This document shows, piece by piece, positions 33,597 to 42,279 of a DNA stretch of 64,000 nt. The position numbers were made by a program, and so were the translations under genes. The number at the start of each line of letters is the position of its first letter. Position 1 is the first letter of the stretch. Below the pieces are notes generated by a model, which saw only the letters and a program-made list of their open reading frames with translations, was not told where the DNA came from and did no database searches. The stretch comes from Algoriphagus aquimarinus (GTDB lineage Bacteria > Bacteroidota > Bacteroidia > Cytophagales > Cyclobacteriaceae): the NCBI RefSeq assembly GCF_900112005.1, contig NZ_FOKK01000006.1, positions 124,001 through 188,000 on the forward strand, read 5' to 3'.

Positions 33597-33683
33597 TCAC
33601 GACTTACCGCTTACTTTTTCCTCAACCACTACCTTTTACTTATTACCTTCTACTTCTCAACTTTCACCTCTTACTTTTCACAA
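33597..33683. repeat. Degenerate pyrimidine-rich short-period array
   Basis: Repeats of the form TTTTACTT, CTTCTACTTCTC, CTTTCACCTCTTAC and similar run over about 85 bases at the end of the convergent genes at 33543 and 33686. On the minus strand it reads as GTGAAAAGTAAGAGG-like units. It is not a clean tandem repeat and has no coding value. Confidence 0.5.
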
Positions 33684-33685
33684 AC

Positions 33686-35983
33686 CTAAGCCTTCTCCAC
33701 ACTCACTCGCACCGACTTACTGATCGGTGTATTGCTTTTGTCAGCGTATTCTTGGATAGGAATTAATGGATTTGTTTCTGGGAAATAGGCCGCCAAATTA
33801 CCCTTAGGAATGTGGTATGGGATGACTAAAAATTGGAAAACTTTTCGCTCTTGACCATCATAATTACTCATGATATTGACCACGTCCATTTTTTTGAAAT
33901 TTTCCCGAGCCATGTCAGCTTCGTTCATGAAAAGAACCCTGCGCTCATTATGAATGCCTCTGTACCGGTCGTTCAAGCCATAAATAGTCGTATTGAATTG
34001 ATCATGTGAGCGTATGCTCATCAACAGGTATTCGTTTTCCTTTAAGTTATGAATTGGAAGTTCGGTGTTGCTAAACTGGGCTCTTTGATTCGGGAGGTTG
34101 CTGAAATCCAGCTCTCGCACATTGTTTGGAAGATAGTATCCAGATCCTTTCGACTTTGTATTCATATCCTTGAATCCAGCGATCACCTCGCCGAGTTTCT
34201 CGCGGAGTAATTCATAATCCGAACCAAGCAACTTCCATTTTACAGGATGATTTCCTTTGAAGTAGGCCGAGGCAATTCCTGCTACTATTTCCGGTTCACT
34301 TTTGAGGTCATCCGAAATTGGATCAAGGAAGCCCTTAGATTGGTGGACTATTCCCATGCTATTTTCCACGGTAAAATGCCGTTGCTTTCCGTCTTTCAGA
34401 TCCTTGTCAGATCTTCCTAATGTGGGTAAAATCAAAGCTGTCTTACCTGTGATCAAATGACTTCGGTTTAGCTTGGTGCTGATCTGCACCGTGAGGTCAC
34501 AGGTTTGAAGTGCTTTTGCAGTGTATTCTGTATCAGACGCAGCAGACACGAAATTGCCTCCTAATGCGACGAAAACCTTTGCTTTTCCCTCATGCATGGC
34601 AGGAATTGCTTTGACTACATCTACTCCCTCATGATCGGGAGCATCGAAGCCAAAAGTCTTTTTGATCGCTGCATTCAGTTCCTCAGAAACGTAATGCATG
34701 ATGCCGACGGTTCTGTCGCCTTGCACATTGCTATGCCCTCGCACTGGGCAGGTCCCCGCTCCAGGTTTGCCAAGACTCCCTTTCAGCAAAAGTAGATTGA
34801 CGCATTCTTTGATGTTTTCTACCCCATTTTTATGCTGAGTGAGTCCCATCGCCCAGCAGATGATGATTTTGCTTTTCTTGGCTAAAAGAACAACTGCTTC
34901 GTCAATCAATTTCTCGTCCACGCCACAGAGTTCTAGTAGCTCCTTTTCAGTATGCTTGTCCAGATGTGCCAAAAGTGATTCGTAGCCTTCGGTGTACTTC
35001 TCGATAAATTCATGATCAAAAACCTTCCCGTCAATCTTGTCCAAAGCAACCAGCTTTTTCTCAATCAGTTTTAAAAGCGCGACATCCTGATTGATTTTTA
35101 CCTGAAGAAAAATATCAGTCAAACCGTGGCCATTCAGAATCATTCCACTGAATTCCTGTGGGTTTCTAAATCGAATCAGACCAGCTTCCTGAAGAGGGTT
35201 GATACAGATGATTTTACCCCCGTTACTTTTGCATTTTTCTAGTGCAGAAAGCATTCTTGGATGATTCGTTCCTGGATTTTGACCCATGACAATGACCACT
35301 TCGGCTTTATCAAAGTCTTCAAGTTTCACCGAGCCTTTTCCTATTCCGAGCGTTTCGGAAAGTCCGACTCCGCTGGATTCATGGCACATATTGGAGCAAT
35401 CAGGCATATTGTTCGTGCCAAAAGCTCTGACGAAAAGTCCGTATAAAAATGCTGCTTCGTTACTCGATCTTCCAGAAGTGTAGAAGATGGCTTCGTCAGG
35501 AATGGCTAGAGCATGAAGATGATCTGAGATCACTCTAAAAGCTTCTTCCCAAGTGCATTCTTCATAGTGATTTGAGTTTGGTTTCAAGATCATTGGAGCT
35601 ACCAAGCGACCGCTTTTGCCAATTTTATAATCTGACCAACTGGAAATTTCCTGAATGGAATAGTTTGAGAAAAATGCATTATCCACCACTTTGGAAGTTG
35701 CTTCCTCAGCCAGAGCCTTTGCCCCGTTTTCGCAGTATTCTCCCAGCTTCGATCTATTTTCAGGGTCTGGCCACGCACAGCCAGGGCAGTCAAAGCCATC
35801 TTCCTGGTTCATATGCGCAAGTGTCTGGAAGGACTTTATAACTCCCATTTCCTTGAACGTGTGCTGAAGAGCTACTTTTACTCCAATAAGTCCTGCTGCA
35901 TAAAGCGCTGGTTTCTTCAAATCAATTCCTGTAAATTCTTTGGAGCTTTGGGTTTGGATATTCTTTCGTCTGGATGCGGACAT
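33686..35983 (-). CDS. FdhF/YdeP-type molybdopterin oxidoreductase
   Basis: The 765-residue cytoplasmic protein belongs to the YdeP branch of formate-dehydrogenase-like molybdopterin enzymes. The N-terminal CPGCAWPD (about 71-78) provides two cysteines of an iron-sulfur site. YTSGRSSNEAAFLYG and CSNMCHESSGVGL (about 195) form the pterin region that in FdhF holds selenocysteine. VIVMGQNPGTNHPRM and GTCPVRGHSNVQGDRTVGI bind the bis-MGD cofactor, and the C-terminal barrel includes RSHDQFNTTIYGLNDRYRG. E. coli YdeP is linked to acid resistance, yet its reaction is unsettled. No fdhD or molybdenum-cofactor gene lies beside it. It is transcribed alone. Confidence 0.92.
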   Translation of the reverse strand: MSASRRKNIQTQSSKEFTGIDLKKPALYAAGLIGVKVALQHTFKEMGVIKSFQTLAHMNQEDGFDCPGCAWPDPENRSKLGEYCENGAKALAEEATSKVVDNAFFSNYSIQEISSWSDYKIGKSGRLVAPMILKPNSNHYEECTWEEAFRVISDHLHALAIPDEAIFYTSGRSSNEAAFLYGLFVRAFGTNNMPDCSNMCHESSGVGLSETLGIGKGSVKLEDFDKAEVVIVMGQNPGTNHPRMLSALEKCKSNGGKIICINPLQEAGLIRFRNPQEFSGMILNGHGLTDIFLQVKINQDVALLKLIEKKLVALDKIDGKVFDHEFIEKYTEGYESLLAHLDKHTEKELLELCGVDEKLIDEAVVLLAKKSKIIICWAMGLTQHKNGVENIKECVNLLLLKGSLGKPGAGTCPVRGHSNVQGDRTVGIMHYVSEELNAAIKKTFGFDAPDHEGVDVVKAIPAMHEGKAKVFVALGGNFVSAASDTEYTAKALQTCDLTVQISTKLNRSHLITGKTALILPTLGRSDKDLKDGKQRHFTVENSMGIVHQSKGFLDPISDDLKSEPEIVAGIASAYFKGNHPVKWKLLGSDYELLREKLGEVIAGFKDMNTKSKGSGYYLPNNVRELDFSNLPNQRAQFSNTELPIHNLKENEYLLMSIRSHDQFNTTIYGLNDRYRGIHNERRVLFMNEADMARENFKKMDVVNIMSNYDGQERKVFQFLVIPYHIPKGNLAAYFPETNPLIPIQEYADKSNTPISKSVRVSVEKA

Positions 35984-36119
35984 GAAATTGTTTTTTGCGA
36001 CCTCGTTTACTTAAAGTTAAAGAAATATCAAAACAGCTGATCATTCCAAAGGCTTATTATGATTATCCACTATGCTACCGTAATACAAATTCAATCAAAA
36101 AAAAATTGGCAGCTAATAA

Positions 36120-36345
36120 TTAATTCTATGAATAGCTCCGAAGGAGCAAGACTATTCATGACCCTGTACGTCCGCGATAATTATCGGGATGCAGGGCAAA
36201 ATAATTGTTAGGATTTCGAGCCTTGAAAGGGCGTGACTTTATAGTTCCGCCCTTTCAGGGCTCCTATCATGTATTAGTTCCACCCCCCGGCTATGCCGAG
36301 GGTTATGAATGGTCTCAATCCTTCGGATCTTATTTGTCATAGAAA
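36120..36345. repeat. Structured intergenic repeat with several hairpins
   Basis: Three stems can be drawn in a row. ATGAATAG-like ends around GCTCC-GAA-GGAGC form the first (about 36128-36160). AGCCTTGAAAGGGCG (36219-36233) with CGCCCTTTCAGGGCT (36248-36262) form the second, with one mismatch. CCCTCGGC-type arms around TATG form the third (about 36285-36303). This order of A/T-rich and G/C-rich stems recalls dispersed intergenic repeats of Bacteroidota. The rest of 35984-36439 holds nothing I recognise. Confidence 0.6.
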
Positions 36346-36439
36346 ATTTGACAACTAGCCTGATTCCCTATAATTATTAGGTATAGCAATCGGATTGTAT
36401 TAATAACAAATTTGTCAGATTTCAGACTTGGTATTTCGC

Positions 36440-37516
36440 TTAAAGAGTGACTATCCCAATGATTGGATTTAGTTCTTCTTCTGATACATCAGAGAAATTA
36501 TAGGTTTTAATAAAATAGAATTGATCCTTTGACAAATCAAATGGTCTTAGCGTTACAATCTCTTCATCTTCAATTAAAAAACCGTCGGTTACATTAACTG
36601 AGAAATCACTTTTTCTGGCTCCAATATAAAACATGCTACTGCCTTCTCTATTGTATTCGCAAAGTAAATAGTTTGCAGACAGCATGACATTTTTGATAAT
36701 AATCAATTTGCTGCCTTCTTCATTTAGCAATGGTGGAGCGAAATTTAGTTTTATAAAGGGATTCAATATATTGTCTTCAAACCTGAACAATGTATCTCTA
36801 ATCATACTTTCATTGATAAGAACTGGCGTGTAAATGAAATCTTCACTGTCAACCTTTGAAATATAATTCTTATAGGGATATGAGGCTCCTGTTTGCTGAT
36901 CCATTTCAATGTGAAGTAGTGGGAGTGAATCAGTAATAGTTAAGTCCTTATCCAACTTAAACAAGGAACGTTGATTTACAAATTTGTCGCCAGATTTAAC
37001 ACCGTCCTCAGCAGCTATAAGACTCAGACTGTTATCTACCATGTCTAGGTAATCAATGAAAAAAGGCATTTTTTTCTCACCGATATATTCGTTGTCCAAT
37101 GTGTATGAGATCAGTCTTCTTCCAGAGGCGATATAGGCTGTTTCTGATTCTTCATCTATTACAAGTGATGAGACATTAGAGAATTCGCCAGGGCCTTCAC
37201 CTGTTTTCCCTAGTTGATTTAAAAATTTCCCTTTCCTGTCAAAAACAAGAATTTTACCTGGAAAATCAACTACATAGATTTTATCCTTGTAGAATTTCAC
37301 ATCTTGGATTAATCTCAAAAAGGACTCTTCATTGGTCTCAAGAGCTATATACTCGACTGATTCAGTAAGGTCTGAAAGCTGAAATTCAGATTCTCCATCT
37401 TTTGGGATGTCAAAAGTTTCTAATTCGCTACTTTTCGGGGAAGAGCAACTTAACGCAAATAGACTTAATAGACTAAGACTTAATCTTAAGTAGAATAACT
37501 TTGATCCCTTTTTCAT
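36440..37516 (-). CDS. 6-bladed beta-propeller lipoprotein, intact downstream gene of the duplication
   Basis: The 358-residue protein starts with a lipoprotein signal (MKKGSKLFYLRLSLS, lipobox ALSC, Cys24). The beta-propeller shows VDFPGKILVFDRKGKFLNQ followed by GKTGEGPGEFSN (about 90-120), the same family mark as the lipoprotein at 8200-9348. Blades continue with IASGRRLISYTLDNEYIGE and others. Its first 38 residues are repeated almost unchanged at the start of the neighbouring protein (37473-38594), 35 or so of 39 being alike, which shows that a DNA segment covering its 5' end was duplicated. Its start overlaps the end of that gene by 44 bases, so the genes are probably cotranscribed. Ligand unknown. 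Confidence 0.85.
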   Translation of the reverse strand: MKKGSKLFYLRLSLSLLSLFALSCSSPKSSELETFDIPKDGESEFQLSDLTESVEYIALETNEESFLRLIQDVKFYKDKIYVVDFPGKILVFDRKGKFLNQLGKTGEGPGEFSNVSSLVIDEESETAYIASGRRLISYTLDNEYIGEKKMPFFIDYLDMVDNSLSLIAAEDGVKSGDKFVNQRSLFKLDKDLTITDSLPLLHIEMDQQTGASYPYKNYISKVDSEDFIYTPVLINESMIRDTLFRFEDNILNPFIKLNFAPPLLNEEGSKLIIIKNVMLSANYLLCEYNREGSSMFYIGARKSDFSVNVTDGFLIEDEEIVTLRPFDLSKDQFYFIKTYNFSDVSEEELNPIIGIVTL

Positions 37517-38594
37517 TTAGTTTATTTTTTTTTGATGAGAACATATATTCATTTGAATTTGTAAAATTCGGGACGTAATATCCTGAATTATTAATATCGT
37601 CATAAAGACCAGAATCACTCCCTGTTTTACTTAAGTATTGTTTGTTGGATTTTAAATCGTAAAAATAAACATACCAGTTATTTAAATGTTTAAATCCTGT
37701 CGTGGTAAATTTTCCAATTATGCCCTGATTCAACGAGAAGATGATGTTATTATAAGATGGTCTTTTATTATAAATATTTTTGAATGTTATAATTGGATTT
37801 TTGAATTCATCTGCTGAAGAATATATTTCATTGACTTCTCCCATGGAAATATAAAGCGCATCTTTACTTGAAGACATAGAAGTGTTTCGGCCTGATCTAC
37901 TAGAGCCAACTTCATACTGCATCGTCTTTTCAATTTTAATTAAATTTAAATTTGAAGGGTCATAGGATTCTAAATAATAAGTCTTTGTTTTTTCGGTGAT
38001 TTCCAAGCTCACAACATAGAGACGGTTTTTGAAAATTTTGAATCCATTGATACCTCTTTTAAAATCAACTTCTTTTATAATTCTGTTATTCACCACATCA
38101 AATAAAACAATTTTTTTATTGTGAGAGATAATTAGACTTTTTTTCGTTGGGTCATAAGTGATGTTAACTATTGGTATTCCTTCTTTTGATCTATATATTT
38201 CTTCGATATATTTGCCTGATTTATCTAATTTAGAAACTGATAGTGCCAATACATCAGTGTCCTTCTCAACTGGTGTGATAAAATAGTTACCTTCAGTAAT
38301 TACGACATCTCTAATAATATTATAATCCTTATCCAGATCAAAAATGATTACTTCATCAGCAATGCTTGACACATTGATACGATCAAGGTAATTGTGCTCT
38401 ACGATAATATCCTGCTGAGTACTGAAACTCATGAGGGTGAATAGTAACGGAATAAATGAAAATATCATGTTTTTTGTTTTTGGGAGGTCAAAAGTTTCTA
38501 ATTCGCTGCTTTTGGGAGAAGAACAACTTACTGCAAATAGACTTAATAGACTAAGACTTAATCTTAAGCAGAATAACTGTAATCCCTTTTTCAT
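37473..38594 (-). CDS. Beta-propeller-like protein with a second, lipoprotein signal fused in front
   Basis: This 373-residue protein is a product of tandem duplication. Residues 1-39 (MKKGLQLFCLRLSLS ... SELETFDLPK, lipobox AVSC, Cys24) copy the start of the lipoprotein at 36440-37516. Residues 43-373 (from MIFSFIPLLFTLMSFS) copy the whole of the upstream protein 38551-39546, including that protein's own signal peptide. Shared stretches in the body include VSKLDKSGKY, KSLIISHN, VNEIYSSAD, ITFKNIY, KQYLSKTG and NEYMFS. The result has two export signals in a row; translation could begin at 38594 (giving a lipoprotein) or at Met43 (38468, giving a secreted protein). It overlaps the preceding gene by 44 bases and the following one by 44. 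Function is unknown; the strand pattern suggests a propeller. Confidence 0.8.
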   Translation of the reverse strand: MKKGLQLFCLRLSLSLLSLFAVSCSSPKSSELETFDLPKTKNMIFSFIPLLFTLMSFSTQQDIIVEHNYLDRINVSSIADEVIIFDLDKDYNIIRDVVITEGNYFITPVEKDTDVLALSVSKLDKSGKYIEEIYRSKEGIPIVNITYDPTKKSLIISHNKKIVLFDVVNNRIIKEVDFKRGINGFKIFKNRLYVVSLEITEKTKTYYLESYDPSNLNLIKIEKTMQYEVGSSRSGRNTSMSSSKDALYISMGEVNEIYSSADEFKNPIITFKNIYNKRPSYNNIIFSLNQGIIGKFTTTGFKHLNNWYVYFYDLKSNKQYLSKTGSDSGLYDDINNSGYYVPNFTNSNEYMFSSKKNKLNEKGIKVILLKIKS

Positions 38595-39546
38595 TTAATT
38601 TATCTTTTTTAGTTGAAAACATATATTCATTTGCATTTGTGAATCTAGGATTTCTAATGTGCCCTATATTATTAATATCATCATATAATCCAGAGTTTTC
38701 TCCTGTTTTACTTAAGTATTGTTTTTTCGCATTTAAATCATAGTAATAAATGTAATAGTTATTTAAATATTTGAATCCAGTTGTTGCAAATTTTCCCACT
38801 AAGCCTTGATTTGAAGAGAATAATATATTTCCAAGAGAAGGCTTGTTTTTGTAAATATTTTTAAAAGTTATAATTGGCTTTTTGAATCCATCTGCTGAAG
38901 AATAAATCTCATTAACGGCACCCATTGATACAAATAATTCATCTCCCTTTGATGAAAGAGAGGAGTGTCTAAAAGCTTTGTCTGCTAGAACATACTTCAT
39001 TTCTTTTTTAGTCTCAATCAATTTTAGACTTAACGGATCATAGATGTCTAGGTAGTAAATTTCTGAATCATCAGTGTAGTTAAACCCAGCTACATATAAT
39101 TTGCTCTTGAATATTTTTGTTCTTGTGATTCGCTTGTCTATTTCAACTTCTTTTATAATCTTATTGGTAACTACGTTAAGCAAAACTATTTTTTGATTAT
39201 GAGAAATAATTAAACTTTTTGTCGATGGATTATATGCAAGATCACTAATTAGTGACCCAGTCTCTGACCTATAGATTTCTCCCAAGTACTTTCCTGATTT
39301 ATCCAATTTGGATACGGATGTTGAAAAGCCTTTAGACTTTTCTTCACCAGGGGAAATAAAATAGAAATCTTGAGTAATCACCAGGTCTTGAATATTAGTA
39401 AAGTCCTCCTTCAGATCAAAATGGATGACTTGATCAGCAATGCTCGATGTATTGATACGATCAAGATATACATGCTCTACTCCGATGTCTTGCTGGGTTA
39501 AAAAAATGGATAAGAAGAAAAATGCGGAAATGAATGCAGATATCAT
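38551..39546 (-). CDS. Secreted beta-propeller-like protein, first copy
   Basis: The 331-residue protein has a signal peptide (MISAFISAFFFLSIFL, cleaved near TQQ, about 18). A body of regularly spaced beta strands with charged turns follows: HVYLDRINTSS, VSKLDKSGKYLGEIYRS, KSLIISHNQKIVLLNV, DIYDPLSLKLIE, VNEIYSSADGF, ITFKNIYKNKPS and NEYMFSTKKDKLNEKG. The SKLDKSGKYL segment is like the FDKNGDFV element of 6-bladed beta-propellers, so a related propeller fold is likely. The paralogue at 37473-38594 is about 60 percent alike from end to end. It is first in a leftward run of three genes, each overlapping the next by 44 bases. I know no function. Confidence 0.75.
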   Translation of the reverse strand: MISAFISAFFFLSIFLTQQDIGVEHVYLDRINTSSIADQVIHFDLKEDFTNIQDLVITQDFYFISPGEEKSKGFSTSVSKLDKSGKYLGEIYRSETGSLISDLAYNPSTKSLIISHNQKIVLLNVVTNKIIKEVEIDKRITRTKIFKSKLYVAGFNYTDDSEIYYLDIYDPLSLKLIETKKEMKYVLADKAFRHSSLSSKGDELFVSMGAVNEIYSSADGFKKPIITFKNIYKNKPSLGNILFSSNQGLVGKFATTGFKYLNNYYIYYYDLNAKKQYLSKTGENSGLYDDINNIGHIRNPRFTNANEYMFSTKKDKLNEKGITVILLKIKS

Positions 39547-39790
39547 ACTGACAGATTTACGGGTTTTAGAATTAAACTAGCTGATCTGATTGGTGAAATT
39601 CATCCCTCTGCCAGGCTAGACGAACCAATGAATTAGCCATTCTCTTTGTTGCATACCAGCTAAAGCTTAACGCTTGGTTATTTGCCGTTCTTGCTTGAAG
39701 TGCTTGACTAAATTTTAACTGATTTAAAACTAATAAATTTCTTTTACCAAACTATTTATTTCTGATCAATACCTTTTAGCTTAAAATAAA

Positions 39791-39822
39791 AAAGCGGATT
39801 GAGTGCTAACCCAATCCGCTTT
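39791..39822 (-). terminator. Rho-independent terminator of the nitroreductase gene
   Basis: GCGGATTG (39794-39801) pairs with CAATCCGC (39812-39819) around GTGCTAACC-like loop bases; on the minus strand a T run follows the stem. It lies just beyond the nitroreductase stop codon at 39845. The remaining bases of 39547-39790 hold nothing I recognise. Confidence 0.88.
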
Positions 39823-39844
39823 ATATCTGTGGAATTTGCTTCAG

Positions 39845-40474
39845 TTAGACAACTGTTACAAATTTCTCTTTTGGAGTACGAACTTTCTTCATGTTGACAA
39901 GCCAGTCGCCTTCTTCATTTCTGTAGCCAAGTGGTAGCACCACTACACTTCGGAGTCCTTTGGATTTTAGATCCAAGATCTCATCCAATGCTGCAGGATC
40001 AAATCCTTCCATAGGAGTAGAATCTACTTCCTGCTCAGCTGCAGCGATTAGTGCCGTGCCAAGTGCTATGTAAGCTTGCTTCGCTGCGTGAGTGAAGTTT
40101 TCTTCTGCAGTTTTTGCAGTATAGCTTGTCAAAAGCATGTTGCGGTAATCATCCGTGACAGAGTCTGGAAGATTTCTCTGCTCATTGTTGTATTTGAATA
40201 CGCCGTTGATACGCTCAGGAGTGTAATTGTCCCAGGCAGCAAATACAAGCACGTGTGATGCATCTGTGATTTGGCTCTGATTCCAAGCAATAGGCTTGAT
40301 TTTTTCCTTTACTTCCTGATCAGTGATCACCAAAATCTCGTAAGGCTGCAATCCTGAGGAAGAGGCTGAAAGTCTAATAGCATCTAGGATATAATCTACT
40401 TTTTCTTGTGGAACGGGAGTTCCGTTCATTGATTTGGTGGCATATCGCCAATTCAAATTTTCTAATACTTGCAT
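39845..40474 (-). CDS. NAD(P)H-dependent nitroreductase (NfsB-like)
   Basis: This 209-residue FMN enzyme of the nitroreductase fold probably reduces nitroaromatics or quinones with NAD(P)H in the cytoplasm. Family marks are the N-terminal RYATKSM (10-16, FMN phosphate), ILDAIRLSASSSGLQPYEILVI (about 29-50, with the SSxGLQP segment), and ALGTALIAAAEQEVDSTPMEGFDPAALDEILDL, where EQEVDSTPMEGF matches the NfsB/NfnB signature (DxxPMEGFD). LPLGYRNEEGDW near the end closes the FMN site. It forms a dimer in known members. The gene is monocistronic, with a clear terminator downstream. Confidence 0.94.
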   Translation of the reverse strand: MQVLENLNWRYATKSMNGTPVPQEKVDYILDAIRLSASSSGLQPYEILVITDQEVKEKIKPIAWNQSQITDASHVLVFAAWDNYTPERINGVFKYNNEQRNLPDSVTDDYRNMLLTSYTAKTAEENFTHAAKQAYIALGTALIAAAEQEVDSTPMEGFDPAALDEILDLKSKGLRSVVVLPLGYRNEEGDWLVNMKKVRTPKEKFVTVV

Positions 40475-40627
40475 AATATGTTGGTTCAGTTTTCAAAGTC
40501 CTGAGCTTTCACTCAGAAGCAATAGACACTAAACACGGCAAGCATCGTAAAGTTCAGTGTTTAGAAAATAAATGTATATACATATATGTTTTTTTGATCT
40601 ATGATAAAAAAGCCGAATGAAGTCACT

Positions 40628-42181
40628 TTATTTTTTCTTTTTGAAGTTTATATCGAGTTGCTGAACCTTCGGGTCTTTCTCGGGCGTCAGTGTAAAGAAA
40701 ATTTCCACATCGCCATTTTCTCCTTCTAATGTAAAGCTGCCGCGAAGTTGATTGTTAGGTTGTAGAGCAGTGATATTTTTGATTTCTCCGGCTTGCGCCA
40801 AAATAGCTTTGTATTCCGAGTAGCGATGCTCCTTCGATCTATCGAGGAAGAAATTTTCAGCCAAAATAGATTCTTCCAATCCTTTGTTACCAGTCTGAAT
40901 TAGAATTACCAACTGATTTTTGCGTGTTTCTAGAATCTCTGAAACTGGTAAACTTCTAGGTACCATGATTCCCTTGCTATATAGGAGATCTTCAATCTCG
41001 GCAAGTGGCCAAGGTGTAGTGTAAGTCAGATTGCAAAAGGCCATAATCCCAATCCCAAACTCAGGAAAAAATCGGTAATTACTGCCAAATCCAGGCAAAG
41101 CTCCTCCGTGGGACACCCATTTGGTACCATTGCAGTTTTGAGAAATGCCCAATCCAAAACCATAGCCGCCCATGATAGCGCAGTCGCCATTGGAATTTAG
41201 TCGGGGAAATTGTGGGGTTTGCATTTCCCGTAAAGAACTACGTTTAACTGGGCCAGTTTCTGCTCCATTTCGAGCTGGCCAAGCAGAGAGATGCAAACTC
41301 ACGTATTTGCTAAAATCCTCAATGGAGGTAATCAAGCCACCCATAGCACCAAAAGATCCGTCATGCAGCATAGGTTCAAGTTTCCATTGCTCATCTTCCC
41401 AGCGGTAGCCAATAGCCAATTCACCTTGAGGAACACCGTCGATTTCCCAATACGTATGAGTCATTCCCAGTGGAAGTAGAATATTCTCTTTGATGTATTC
41501 TTGGTACGATTGGCCGGAGACTTTAGAAACGATGTGACCTAAGATAGCATAGCCAGTATTGCTGTATTCGAATTGCATAGAAGGAGCATTGGCGAAAGAA
41601 ATTCCTTCGCTGATCATATCTAGAAGCATCTGATCTTGCTCGTCAAGCTGCCGGTCCCCCCAAGGATTGTCCTCCGGAAATCCAGCGGTCATCGTCAAGA
41701 GGTTTTCTATGTCTATGATAGGAGCGTCTTCAGTGAGGTATTGCAATTTTGCCATATCAGAAATGTATTTGGCAATAGGATCATTGAGTGCAAGTTTTCC
41801 CTCATCCCGAAGTTTCATGATCGCCATCGCCGTAAAGCTCTTCGTCATCGAGGCAATTCTAAATGCAGAAGTCGTTTCGGCTTGGGTATTTTTCGCTACA
41901 TCGAGCAATCCTGTAGCTGATGCTATGGTCAATTCATTGTCTACGACTATGCCATAGGCAATTCCTGGAATATGATTTTCCTTGGCGTATTTAGCCATCA
42001 GAGCTTCTAGTTCCGGCAAGATTTCTTTGATCTTCTCTGCTCGCTGGTCTGTTTCAAATACAGGTTTTTGATAGTCTGCGGAAAAAGTATGGGTTGTTCC
42101 TTCAACTTTCTGAGCATGGGCAGAAAAAGGTAAAAGAATCAGTGTGACAAGAATAGCTAAGTAGCGATTGGGAGTTTTCAT
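40628..42181 (-). CDS. Secreted serine hydrolase of the beta-lactamase/DD-peptidase fold
   Basis: The 517-residue protein has a signal peptide ending near FSAHAQ (about 23). The penicillin-binding-protein-like domain shows the SxxK motif SMTK (about 111-114, the Ser nucleophile and Lys base), the YxN motif YSNTGYAILG, and HGGALPGFGS in the position of the KTG box (HxG in class C-like esterases). A C-terminal lipocalin-like extension (about 390-517) is often seen in such secreted homologues. The reaction may be D-amino-peptide or ester cleavage; sequence does not tell, and there is no evidence of beta-lactam resistance. It is transcribed alone. Confidence 0.9.
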   Translation of the reverse strand: MKTPNRYLAILVTLILLPFSAHAQKVEGTTHTFSADYQKPVFETDQRAEKIKEILPELEALMAKYAKENHIPGIAYGIVVDNELTIASATGLLDVAKNTQAETTSAFRIASMTKSFTAMAIMKLRDEGKLALNDPIAKYISDMAKLQYLTEDAPIIDIENLLTMTAGFPEDNPWGDRQLDEQDQMLLDMISEGISFANAPSMQFEYSNTGYAILGHIVSKVSGQSYQEYIKENILLPLGMTHTYWEIDGVPQGELAIGYRWEDEQWKLEPMLHDGSFGAMGGLITSIEDFSKYVSLHLSAWPARNGAETGPVKRSSLREMQTPQFPRLNSNGDCAIMGGYGFGLGISQNCNGTKWVSHGGALPGFGSNYRFFPEFGIGIMAFCNLTYTTPWPLAEIEDLLYSKGIMVPRSLPVSEILETRKNQLVILIQTGNKGLEESILAENFFLDRSKEHRYSEYKAILAQAGEIKNITALQPNNQLRGSFTLEGENGDVEIFFTLTPEKDPKVQQLDINFKKKK

Positions 42182-42279
42182 CTAAAATACTTTGGTTGAA
42201 AAGTATAAGATAATCACAAGCATCAAGAATACTCAGCAAATTGTACAGGAGCTGTTTAGGATGAGTATGAAAGCCTTGT

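Larger units (their letters stand above)
37402..39546. repeat. Old tandem duplication with 1078-bp period
   Basis: Three pairs of homologous landmarks are spaced exactly 1078 bases apart: the stop codons at 37473 and 38551, the MKKG start codons at 37516 and 38594, and the internal Met codons at 38468 and 39546. The duplicated unit therefore covers one propeller gene plus the first 38 or so codons of the next. The junction lies near a shared TTTTGGGA at about 37402 and 38480. The short overlap segment is about 91 percent alike in DNA between copies, while the long coding parts have drifted to about 60 percent in protein. Confidence 0.88.

Noticed and set aside
40628..42181. Beta-lactamase resistance gene
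   Set aside because: The SxxK/YxN/HGG pattern fits broad esterase/DD-peptidase homologues with a C-terminal extension; resistance cannot be claimed.
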